Assembly (NCBI GenBank): GCA_947645675.1
Contig: CANSDP010000018.1
Span: 1-37,914, forward strand
Length of the DNA stretch: 37,914 bases
Direction: 5' to 3'
DNA from: an uncultured Bacillota bacterium
GTDB lineage: Bacteria; Bacillota; Clostridia; Oscillospirales; Oscillospiraceae
Shown here piece by piece: positions 31,799 to 37,914 of this stretch. Numbering within the stretch: the first letter of the stretch is position 1; each line of letters starts with the position of its first letter. Below the pieces are notes generated by a model that saw nothing but the letters and a program-made list of their open reading frames with translations, ran no database searches and was not told the origin of the DNA. The position numbers and the translations under genes are program-made.

Positions 31799-32689
31799 AT
31801 GCCGAACTATGATGATCTGTTTACCGGCCAGACCACCCAGCAGGAGGAGAAGCCCTTTGACAAGACGGCTTGGGCGGCGCGAAAGCAGGCGGAGCGTGAG
31901 GGCGTCTACGCCATGATCGACAGCTATGTGCAGGATATGGGCAAAGAGGGCGGGCTGTTCCAAGCCTACCTGGATGTGCAGGCTCGGTTTGACCTCTACT
32001 CCGTGAGCAACGCCATCCTGATCGCGGCCCAGTGCCCAGAGGCTACCAAACTGGCCGACTTCGACAGTTGGAAGGCCAGCGGCGTGTATGTCCGACATGG
32101 AGCCGACGCCATCACCATCCTGGAACCGGGTAAGGAGTACCAGCGGGACGATGGCAGCGTGGGCGTGTCCTACAATGTTCGGAAGGTCTTTGACATTTCC
32201 CAGACCAGGGCCGCCCAACGCCCCGCCCCCGCCACGGTCCGGGATGAACGTCTGCTGCTGAAAGCCCTGATGAACAACGCCCCCTGCCGGTTCGCTATCT
32301 CCAACGAACTGCCGGAGGGCGTCAATGTGACTTATCATCCCCAGGAGCATACCGTCCATGTCCGCCAGGGGTTGGATGCCCCCACCATCTTCCGGGGGCT
32401 GGCCCAGGAGCTTGCCCGCGCCCACATGGACCGTGATGGGATTACCTGTGAAAGCCCCGATTTTACGGCGTACAGCGTGTCTTATATGCTGTGCAAAAGA
32501 AATGGCGTATCGGTAGAGGGCTTTTCCTTTGAACGCCTGCCGGAGAGCTATGCCGGGATGGACGCCAGGGCGCTCCGGGCTGAGGCGGGTGTCATGCGGG
32601 ATGTGGCCGGGAGTATCTCCGCCGATATGAACCGACTCTTTGCCGCCCAGGAAAAGGCGCAGAAGAACCGAGATAACGCCGCGAGATAA
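31799..32689 (+). CDS. ArdC-like protein with a degenerate zinc-protease site
   Basis: A 296-residue protein. The N-terminal part (about 35-110) has FDLYSVSNAILIAAQCPEAT and FDSWKASGVYVRHGADAITI, matching ArdC N-terminal (ssDNA-binding, DUF1738) domains. The C-terminal part (about 150-270) has the layout of the zincin domain, but the HExxH site reads QELAR (203-207), and the downstream third-ligand helix reads DFTAYSVSYMLCKR where families usually have E-x-E-S-V-A-Y. It is therefore probably not a protease and may bind DNA or protect the transferred strand. The start follows AAAGGAG. Confidence 0.8.
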   Translation: MPNYDDLFTGQTTQQEEKPFDKTAWAARKQAEREGVYAMIDSYVQDMGKEGGLFQAYLDVQARFDLYSVSNAILIAAQCPEATKLADFDSWKASGVYVRHGADAITILEPGKEYQRDDGSVGVSYNVRKVFDISQTRAAQRPAPATVRDERLLLKALMNNAPCRFAISNELPEGVNVTYHPQEHTVHVRQGLDAPTIFRGLAQELARAHMDRDGITCESPDFTAYSVSYMLCKRNGVSVEGFSFERLPESYAGMDARALRAEAGVMRDVAGSISADMNRLFAAQEKAQKNRDNAAR

Positions 32690-32701
32690 GGAGGGCGCTC
32701 T

Positions 32702-32893
32702 ATGCTCGATGAGAAGCGTGTAGTCACGCTGAATGACTACGAACAACGGCTTATGGTGCGGGGCCTGACTGACTTCCGCAACGACGCGCTCCGGGACGGC
32801 AAACCCACCGAGGATGTGGACGATCTCATTCTCAAAGTTATAGACGCGCCCACAAGACGGGAGAAACGGAGGTCTGACCGTGAGGCAAGATAA
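32702..32893 (+). CDS. Small 63-residue protein, paralogue of the 10411 gene
   Basis: A 63-residue protein preceding and overlapping virD4 by 14 bases. The start follows AAGGAGG. The core VVTLNDYEQRLMVRGLTDFR and DVDDLILKVID matches the 52-residue protein at 10411-10569 (LTDAERRL, RNKL, VNDLLLKL). The extra basic tail RREKRRSDREAR includes the ribosome site of virD4. Function is unknown; its fixed place before the coupling-protein gene suggests a link to transfer. Confidence 0.8.
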   Translation: MLDEKRVVTLNDYEQRLMVRGLTDFRNDALRDGKPTEDVDDLILKVIDAPTRREKRRSDREAR

Positions 32894-34721
32894 GTTCTCC
32901 AAAGCCCACCTGATCCTCTACGCCTGCGGCATCATTCCTGTGGTCTGGCTGGCCTTGCTGCTGGCCCCCTATATGGGCGGCGGACTGGCGGGACTGGTGC
33001 GGTACGGCGGGGCCGCGCTGGACCATCCGTTTCACATTGTATGGTGTGAGGGCAGTTTGAAAACTGTCCTCATTTTTCTGTTGTGCTACGCTCTGGGGAT
33101 TGGCGTCTACCTCTCCACCGACCGCAACTACCGCAGGCGGGAGGAACACGGCTCCGCCAGATGGGGCGATCCAAAAGGAATCAACAGGAAATATGCGGAC
33201 AAGGAGCTGACCGCGAACAAAATTCTCACACAAAATGTCGCCATTGGGCTGGATGGCCGCAGACACCGGCGCAATCTGAATGTCCTGGTGGTGGGAGGCA
33301 GCGGCGCGGGCAAGACCAGGTTCTACGCCAAACCCAACATTATGAACGCCAACACCAGCCTGATCGTACTGGACTGCAAAGGTGAGATCTTGCGTGACAC
33401 CGGGGGACTGCTTGAAGCAAACGGCTACGACATCAAGGTGCTTGACCTCAACAACATGGAGAAAAGCCACTGCTACAACCCTTTTGCCTATCTCCGCAGC
33501 GACAACGACATTCAGCGGCTTGTGACCAACCTGTTCAAGAACACCACGCCCAAAGGCGCACAGTCACAGGACCCCTTCTGGGATCAGGCGGCGCAGATGC
33601 TCTTGCTGGCGCTGGTGTTCTATCTCCACTACGAAGCCCCGCCCGAAGAACGGAACTTCTCCATGGTCATGGAAATGATCCGGGCTGGCGAGGTCCGGGA
33701 GGATGATGACACCTACCAATCCCCGTTGGATGAACTCTTTGACCGCCTGGAAATGCGGGACCCGGAGCATATCGCCCTGAAATATTACCGCAATTACCGC
33801 TCCGGCAGCGGCAAGACCCTGAAGTCCATCCAGATCACGCTGGTGTCCCGGCTGGAGAAGTTCAATCTGGAATCGCTGGCCGGCATGACGCAGACGGACG
33901 AGATGGAATTGTGGAGTTTAGGTGAAAAAAAGACGGCCATCTTTGCCGTGATCCCCGACAATGACTCCAGTTTTAACTTCATTGTCGGCCTACTCTACAC
34001 CCAACTGTTCCAACAGCTCTACTATCAGGCGGATGTGGTACACGGCGGCAGGCTGCCCGTCCATGTGCATTTCGTCATGGACGAGTTCGCCAATGTCGCA
34101 CTGCCTGATGAGTTTGACAAACTGCTTGCCACCATGCGGAGCCGTGAAATCTCCGTGAGCATCATTATCCAGAACCTCGCCCAGCTCAAGGCCCTTTTTG
34201 AAAAGCAGTGGGAGAGCCTTGTGGGAAATTGCGATGAATTTCTGTATATGGGCGGCAACGAGCAATCCACCCATGAGTATGTGTCCAAGCTACTGGGCAA
34301 AGAAACCATTGATACGAACACCTACGGCCAGTCCAAAGGAAGGAGCGGCAGCTACTCCACCAACTGGCAGCTCACGGGCCGGGAACTGCTCATGCCGGAT
34401 GAAGTGCGTATGCTGGATAACCAGTACGCGCTTCTTTTTATTCGCGGAGAGCGGCCCGTGCGGGACCTCAAGTATGACATCCTTAAACATCCCAATATCA
34501 AACTCACCACAGACGGCGGGGCGGAACCATACCGGCACGGTGAGGATGTCCACAGCATCGTGTCTATCCGCTTTGACAAGGAGCTGTTGAAGCAGGCAGC
34601 GGAAAAGGATGGTCAGGACGCGCCGAAACATCGTTTCATTCTTCTCACGGAGGAGGAGTTGGAACAAAAATTCATTGAACTGGAGGAACAAGAAAATGCT
34701 GAACAACAAAAAGGAAAATAA
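32880..34721 (+). CDS. virD4: VirD4/TraG-type coupling ATPase
   Basis: A 613-residue type IV coupling protein that pumps the relaxase-DNA complex into the channel. The GTG start at 32880 follows CGGAGG. Two N-terminal membrane segments (about 10-45 and 62-80) are followed by the cytoplasmic ATPase. Walker A is GGSGAGKT (K145, T146), Walker B is FVMDEFAN (D401, E402), and ATMRSREISVSIIIQNLAQL follows, as is typical. Length is normal for the PcfC/TraG group. The charged Glu-rich C-terminus overlaps the next gene by 26 bases. Confidence 0.95.
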   Translation: MRQDKFSKAHLILYACGIIPVVWLALLLAPYMGGGLAGLVRYGGAALDHPFHIVWCEGSLKTVLIFLLCYALGIGVYLSTDRNYRRREEHGSARWGDPKGINRKYADKELTANKILTQNVAIGLDGRRHRRNLNVLVVGGSGAGKTRFYAKPNIMNANTSLIVLDCKGEILRDTGGLLEANGYDIKVLDLNNMEKSHCYNPFAYLRSDNDIQRLVTNLFKNTTPKGAQSQDPFWDQAAQMLLLALVFYLHYEAPPEERNFSMVMEMIRAGEVREDDDTYQSPLDELFDRLEMRDPEHIALKYYRNYRSGSGKTLKSIQITLVSRLEKFNLESLAGMTQTDEMELWSLGEKKTAIFAVIPDNDSSFNFIVGLLYTQLFQQLYYQADVVHGGRLPVHVHFVMDEFANVALPDEFDKLLATMRSREISVSIIIQNLAQLKALFEKQWESLVGNCDEFLYMGGNEQSTHEYVSKLLGKETIDTNTYGQSKGRSGSYSTNWQLTGRELLMPDEVRMLDNQYALLFIRGERPVRDLKYDILKHPNIKLTTDGGAEPYRHGEDVHSIVSIRFDKELLKQAAEKDGQDAPKHRFILLTEEELEQKFIELEEQENAEQQKGK

Positions 34722-35040
34722 GCGGCTCCCCATGCCCGGTAAGGTAAAAAAGGGCTTTCGCTGCTACTGCACGCTGGTAATGGCCGCGGCCCTGCTGGGC
34801 TGCTGCTCCATGACGGCCTTTGCCGCCGATGACCCCCTGGAGGTGGTCAACAATTTGTCGGAGTTCATTTTTGGTTTGATCCGGGCGGTGGGCCTGATCC
34901 TGCTGGGCTGGGGCATCGTTCAGGTGGGCCTCTCCCTCCAGAGCCATGACCCCTCCCAGCGGTCCAACGGCTTCCTCACCCTGGCTGGCGGTATTGTTAT
35001 AACCTTTTCCAAAGAAATTCTGACCCTTATCACCGGCTGA
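34696..35040 (+). CDS. Maff2-family membrane protein (VirB2-like position)
   Basis: A 114-residue small membrane protein of the Maff2 family. The start at 34696 (MLNNKKENKR) lies within the end of virD4, 9 bases after GGAGG. A signal-like first hydrophobic segment (about 24-45, ending AFAAD) is followed by two transmembrane stretches, FIFGLIRAVGLILLGWGIVQ and FLTLAGGIVITFSKEIL, around a short loop. Its size, processed form and place before the VirB6-like gene suggest a pilin or channel subunit like VirB2; this is inference. Confidence 0.83.
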   Translation: MLNNKKENKRLPMPGKVKKGFRCYCTLVMAAALLGCCSMTAFAADDPLEVVNNLSEFIFGLIRAVGLILLGWGIVQVGLSLQSHDPSQRSNGFLTLAGGIVITFSKEILTLITG

Positions 35041-35064
35041 TGATGCCAAGTTATCCGAACACAG

Positions 35065-35087
35065 GGGGCAGGCCCCAAGCCTGCCCC
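35065..35087 (+). other. Intra-operon hairpin
   Basis: GGGGCAGGC (35065-35073) and GCCTGCCCC (35079-35087) form a perfect 9-bp stem with a 5-base loop in the gap between the Maff2 and VirB6-like genes. No T run follows; the ribosome site AAGGAGG begins 3 bases later. It may protect the upstream mRNA or adjust translation of the next gene. Confidence 0.55.
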
Positions 35088-35104
35088 TGAAGGAGGTGCT
35101 TTGC

Positions 35105-35941
35105 GTGTCGGATAATTGGGTCGTGCAAAACCTGGAAAATGCGCTGGAGGTCTGGAACGGCAAGTTGAGTGAGATCTGGCAGCTTATCACCCAATCCCCC
35201 CAGGACTTCAAGGGCGGCGCGATCTGGGCCGTGATAGCGGACATTCACGGCGCGCTCCAGGCCATCGGCTACGCCCTGCTGGTGTTGTTCTTTGTGGTGG
35301 GCGTGGTCAAGACCTGCGGCAGCTTTGTGGAGGTCAAAAAGCCGGAACACGCGCTGAAGCTGTTTGTCCGCTTTGTTCTGGCAAAGGCCCTGATCACCTA
35401 TGGCATGGAGCTGATGCTGGCCCTTCTGGACATCATCCAGGGTGTGGTGTCCTCCATTATGAACGCGGCGGGCTTCGGCGCGCCATCGTCCACTGTTTTA
35501 CCCGCGGAGATCGTGACAGCCGTTGAGGATTGCGGCTTTTTTGAGAGCATCCCCCTATGGGCGGTGACGCTGATCGGCGGGCTTCTTATTTGGGTCCTGT
35601 CTTTTGTAATGATCCTGAGCGTCTACGGGCGCTTTTTTAAGATGTATATGTATGCTGCGCTGGCCCCCATCCCCCTGTCTACTTTTGCCGGGGAACCCAG
35701 CCAGAATGTGGGCAAGAGCTTTCTCAAAAGCTACGCCGCCGTCTGTCTGGAGGGAGCCGTCATCGTGCTGGCCTGTATCATCTTCTCCGTGTTCGCCAGT
35801 TCCCCGCCTGTTGCTGACCCGGACGCTGCGGCGGCCTCGATGGTGTGGAGCTATATTGGCGAAATTACCTTTAATATGCTTATTTTGGTGGGCAGCGTCA
35901 AGATGTCCGACCATGTGGTACGGGAAATGATGGGCTTATAG
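35105..35941 (+). CDS. VirB6/TrbL-like membrane channel protein
   Basis: A 278-residue polytopic membrane protein. The GTG start at 35105 (MSDNWVVQNLEN) has GGAGG 8 bases upstream; the GTG at 35096 overlaps the ribosome site and is rejected. Five or six hydrophobic helices are visible: GYALLVLFFVVGVVKTCGSF, a segment near FVLAKALITYGMELMLALL, PLWAVTLIGGLLIWVLSFVM, YMYAALAPIPLSTF, and AVIVLACIIFSVFA, with a last one near the end. Its place after Maff2 and before PrgI and VirB4 matches the VirB6-like inner-membrane channel of Gram-positive type IV systems. Confidence 0.85.
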   Translation: MSDNWVVQNLENALEVWNGKLSEIWQLITQSPQDFKGGAIWAVIADIHGALQAIGYALLVLFFVVGVVKTCGSFVEVKKPEHALKLFVRFVLAKALITYGMELMLALLDIIQGVVSSIMNAAGFGAPSSTVLPAEIVTAVEDCGFFESIPLWAVTLIGGLLIWVLSFVMILSVYGRFFKMYMYAALAPIPLSTFAGEPSQNVGKSFLKSYAAVCLEGAVIVLACIIFSVFASSPPVADPDAAAASMVWSYIGEITFNMLILVGSVKMSDHVVREMMGL

Positions 35942-35953
35942 GAGGCACATTGG

Positions 35954-36163
35954 ATGAAACGGTTTTATCTATTCAAAGACGGGGTGCAGAAAGGCCGCAT
36001 GGAAACACGGGCGGAAGCGTTAGAGATGATCCGCCTGTGGCAGAGCCGCGAAACCCACTCCTTTCTGCGCGCGGAGTTCAGCATCATTGAGGGGGAGGAG
36101 GAGATTATCCCCTATCCCTCCCACCAGAAACCGCCCAGGCAGAAAAGGGGCATGGAGCGATAA
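35954..36163 (+). CDS. Small protein of unknown function (69 aa)
   Basis: A 69-residue soluble protein between the VirB6-like and PrgI genes. The start follows AGGAGG. Sequence MKRFYLFKDGVQKGRMETRA then EALEMIRLWQ suggests a small beta-hairpin and helix fold, with an acidic EGEEEI stretch and a basic tail QKRGMER that contains no recognisable motif. I do not recognise the family. Confidence 0.7.
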   Translation: MKRFYLFKDGVQKGRMETRAEALEMIRLWQSRETHSFLRAEFSIIEGEEEIIPYPSHQKPPRQKRGMER

Positions 36164-36180
36164 AGGAGGAAACACCACCG

Positions 36181-36444
36181 ATGAATGACCGATTACACGA
36201 TGCCCCCGCCTCGCGGCAGCGCATTGAGGAACAGACAGAGCTTGTCGGTAAATGGGAGGACGCCCGGAGAGTACCCGATCAGAAACGGCTCACCTGGTTT
36301 TATCCTGACTTCGGCTGCTATGTCCTGAACTACTATGTCACAGCGGAGCAGTTGGACGCCGCCGCAAAAGAGGTGGAGCGTCAAAAGGCCCTAGCCGCTG
36401 AACGGCGGCGCAGCCGGAAACAGCATGAACGCCAGGAGCGATGA
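36181..36444 (+). CDS. Small charged protein of unknown function (87 aa)
   Basis: An 87-residue soluble protein. The start follows AAAGGAGG. A helical N-terminus is followed by a short beta-like aromatic part, RLTWFYPDFGCYVLNYYV, and a long charged C-terminal helix rich in Arg, Lys and Glu (EVERQKALAAERRRSRKQ). It ends four bases into the next open frame (ATGA at 36441), but the PrgI start is more likely further in. Family not recognised. Confidence 0.7.
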   Translation: MNDRLHDAPASRQRIEEQTELVGKWEDARRVPDQKRLTWFYPDFGCYVLNYYVTAEQLDAAAKEVERQKALAAERRRSRKQHERQER

Positions 36445-36458
36445 CAGGAGGGAACACA

Positions 36459-36824
36459 TTGGAAGTCAAAATCAACCGCGAGATCCGTAATTACACGGAG
36501 AGTATGTTTTTCGGGCTGTCCCTGCGGCAGCTCATTTTTTCTGCCCTGGCGGTTGCAGTGGCCGTGGGGCTGTACTTTCTGATGAGGCCCTATGCCGGTA
36601 CGGAAACCGTGTCCTGGGTATGCGTTCTGGGCGCGGCCCCCTTTGCCGCCCTGGGCTTTTTCACCTACCACGGCATGGCGGCGGAGCAATTCATCTGGGC
36701 GTGGCTGCGCTCGGAGGTCCTGGAACCCAGAGAGCTGCGCTTTGAAGCGTCCACCCTCTACTACGATCTCTTGAAGCCCAGCATAGACAAGTGGGAAAAG
36801 GAGGAATACAAGCGCCATGATTAG
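36459..36824 (+). CDS. prgI: PrgI family (VirB3-like) membrane protein
   Basis: A 121-residue PrgI-type protein, the VirB3-like inner-membrane partner of VirB4. I choose the TTG at 36459, giving M-EVKINREIRNYTESMFFGL, the usual PrgI opening; GGAGGG (36447-36452) sits 6 bases before it and inside the frame opened by the ATG at 36441. Two transmembrane helices are clear: LIFSALAVAVAVGLYFLM and VSWVCVLGAAPFAALGFFTY. The tail is charged. It overlaps virB4 by 8 bases. Confidence 0.87.
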   Translation: MEVKINREIRNYTESMFFGLSLRQLIFSALAVAVAVGLYFLMRPYAGTETVSWVCVLGAAPFAALGFFTYHGMAAEQFIWAWLRSEVLEPRELRFEASTLYYDLLKPSIDKWEKEEYKRHD

Positions 36825-37914
36825 AAATATCAAGACCATCATGCGGCAGGACCGGGAGCCGTACCGTATCCCCCGCAGGGTGCAGGATGTGATCCCCATT
36901 CAATGCGTCTGGCCGGACGGCATTTTTAAGGTAGGCATCAAGTTCTCCAAGACCTACCGCTTCACCGATATCAATTATAAGGTAGCCAGCCGAAACGATA
37001 AGGAAACCATGTTCCTGGCCTACTCGGAACTGCTGAACAGCCTGGATTGCGCCGCCACCACCAAGCTCACCATCTGCAACCGCCGTCAAAGCCAAGCGGA
37101 CTTTGAGCAGTCTGTCCTCATGCCCATGCGGGAGGACGGACTGGACAAGTACCGCAGGGAGTACAATCAAATGCTCATGGACAAGGCAACCGGGGCCAAT
37201 GGCATCACTCAGGAGAAGTATGTCACCATCACAGTCTACAAGCGGGATATTGAGGACGCCCGCGCCTATTTCACCCGGATCGGGGCCGACCTGACTGCCC
37301 GCTTCGCCGCCCTTGGCTCCAAGTGTGTGGAGCTGGACGCCACGGACCGGCTCCGTATTCTCCACGATTTCTACCGGGCCGGGGACGAGGGCAATTTTCA
37401 TTTTGATATGGCGGATATGGCCCGGAAGGGCCACGACTTCAGGGACTACATCTGCCCGGACGGGATTGAGAAGCACAGTGACTATCTGAAGCTGGGCGAC
37501 CGCTATTGCCGGGTGCTGTTCCTGAAGGACTATGCCAACTATATCCAGGACGAGATCGTGACGAACCTGACCGACCTGGACCGCAATATGATGTTGTCCA
37601 TCGACATCCTCAATGTGCCCACGGACGAGGCTGTGCGGGAGGTGGAGAACCGTCTGCTGGGGGTAGAGACGAATATCACGAACTGGCAGCGCCGGCAAAA
37701 TCAGAACAACAACTTCTCCGCCATCGTCCCCTACGATATGGAATTACAGCGCAGGGAGAGCAAGGAGTTTTTGGCCGACCTGACCACCCGCGACCAGCGG
37801 ATGATGCAGGCTGTTCTCACCCTTGTCATCACCGCCGACACCAAGCAGCAGCTTGACACCGACACGGAGAAGATACGCTCCCTGTCCGGGCGGTGCCAGT
37901 TGGCGGTGCTGAAA
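36817..37914 (+). CDS. virB4: VirB4-type secretion ATPase, 5' part
   Basis: The first 366 codons of a VirB4/TraE-like ATPase that powers the conjugation channel; the gene runs off the window, so the Walker motifs are not reached. The ATG at 36817 lies inside the end of prgI with GGAGG 12 bases upstream. N-terminal VirB4 features are the opening REPYRIPRRVQDVIPIQCVW, FKVGIKFSKTYRFTDINYKV, the LDATDRLRILHDFYR segment, and the LFLKDYANYIQDEIVTNL stretch, then FSAIVPYDMELQRRES. The open frame continues to the last base with no stop. Confidence 0.9.
   Translation, partial: MIRNIKTIMRQDREPYRIPRRVQDVIPIQCVWPDGIFKVGIKFSKTYRFTDINYKVASRNDKETMFLAYSELLNSLDCAATTKLTICNRRQSQADFEQSVLMPMREDGLDKYRREYNQMLMDKATGANGITQEKYVTITVYKRDIEDARAYFTRIGADLTARFAALGSKCVELDATDRLRILHDFYRAGDEGNFHFDMADMARKGHDFRDYICPDGIEKHSDYLKLGDRYCRVLFLKDYANYIQDEIVTNLTDLDRNMMLSIDILNVPTDEAVREVENRLLGVETNITNWQRRQNQNNNFSAIVPYDMELQRRESKEFLADLTTRDQRMMQAVLTLVITADTKQQLDTDTEKIRSLSGRCQLAVLK

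Overview
The window is one end of a large conjugative or mobilizable element of the Tn1549-like type, from a GC-rich gut-type Firmicute (class Clostridia). The evidence is the gene content: MobC, a MOBP relaxase, PcfB, a VirD4 coupling protein, Maff2, a VirB6-like protein, PrgI and VirB4 in that order, plus a giant methylase/SNF2 helicase gene, TnpV, DUF3848 and DUF3991/Toprim proteins. Strong AGGAGG-type ribosome sites and GTG/TTG starts also fit. All convincing genes are on the + strand. No tRNA, rRNA, integrase or CRISPR array is visible, and the element ends are not in the window. An integrated element and a plasmid cannot be told apart from this piece.

Layout. 1-358: AT-rich leader with repeats, a terminator and a second hairpin. 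359-2328: ParA and ParB, then a small gene broken by two frameshifts. 2331-10301: a surface cassette with a membrane-anchored exported protein, a sortase, an exported CAP-domain protein and a 1764-residue adhesin (thioester head, 14 CnaB/SpaA-like repeats, terminal LPRTGY). 10411-14243: seven small or medium accessory proteins, including duplicated families. 14247-23627: one 3126-codon gene with an ArdC-like N-terminus, an N6-methylase core and an SNF2 helicase; tnpV lies inside it in another frame with its own ribosome site. 23782-25984: an accessory island with a metallophosphoesterase and an XRE regulator/HipA-like kinase pair under a near-perfect promoter. 26101-28589: DUF3848, Toprim, ParM-like actin and a ParR-like partner. 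28683-37914: a small gene, the probable oriT, and the DNA-processing and type IV secretion operon, cut off inside virB4.

How the parts work together. MobC and the relaxase would nick and carry DNA at oriT. PcfB and VirD4 would pass the relaxosome to a channel built from Maff2, VirB6, PrgI and VirB4. The helicase/methylase, Toprim protein and ArdC-like protein would handle incoming or replicating DNA. Two unrelated partition systems (ParA/ParB and ParM/ParR-like), with the HipA-like pair, would favour retention. The sortase/adhesin block may help contact with host cells or mating partners.

The most interesting pattern is a repeated intergenic module: the motif YTTACATAS forms the base of a hairpin whose stem sequence differs at each site but still pairs, and it ends 21-27 bases before a start codon. 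Four copies were found (before 359, 10411, 10648 and 26101), several directly after terminator-like hairpins. It looks like an element-specific structured RNA leader.
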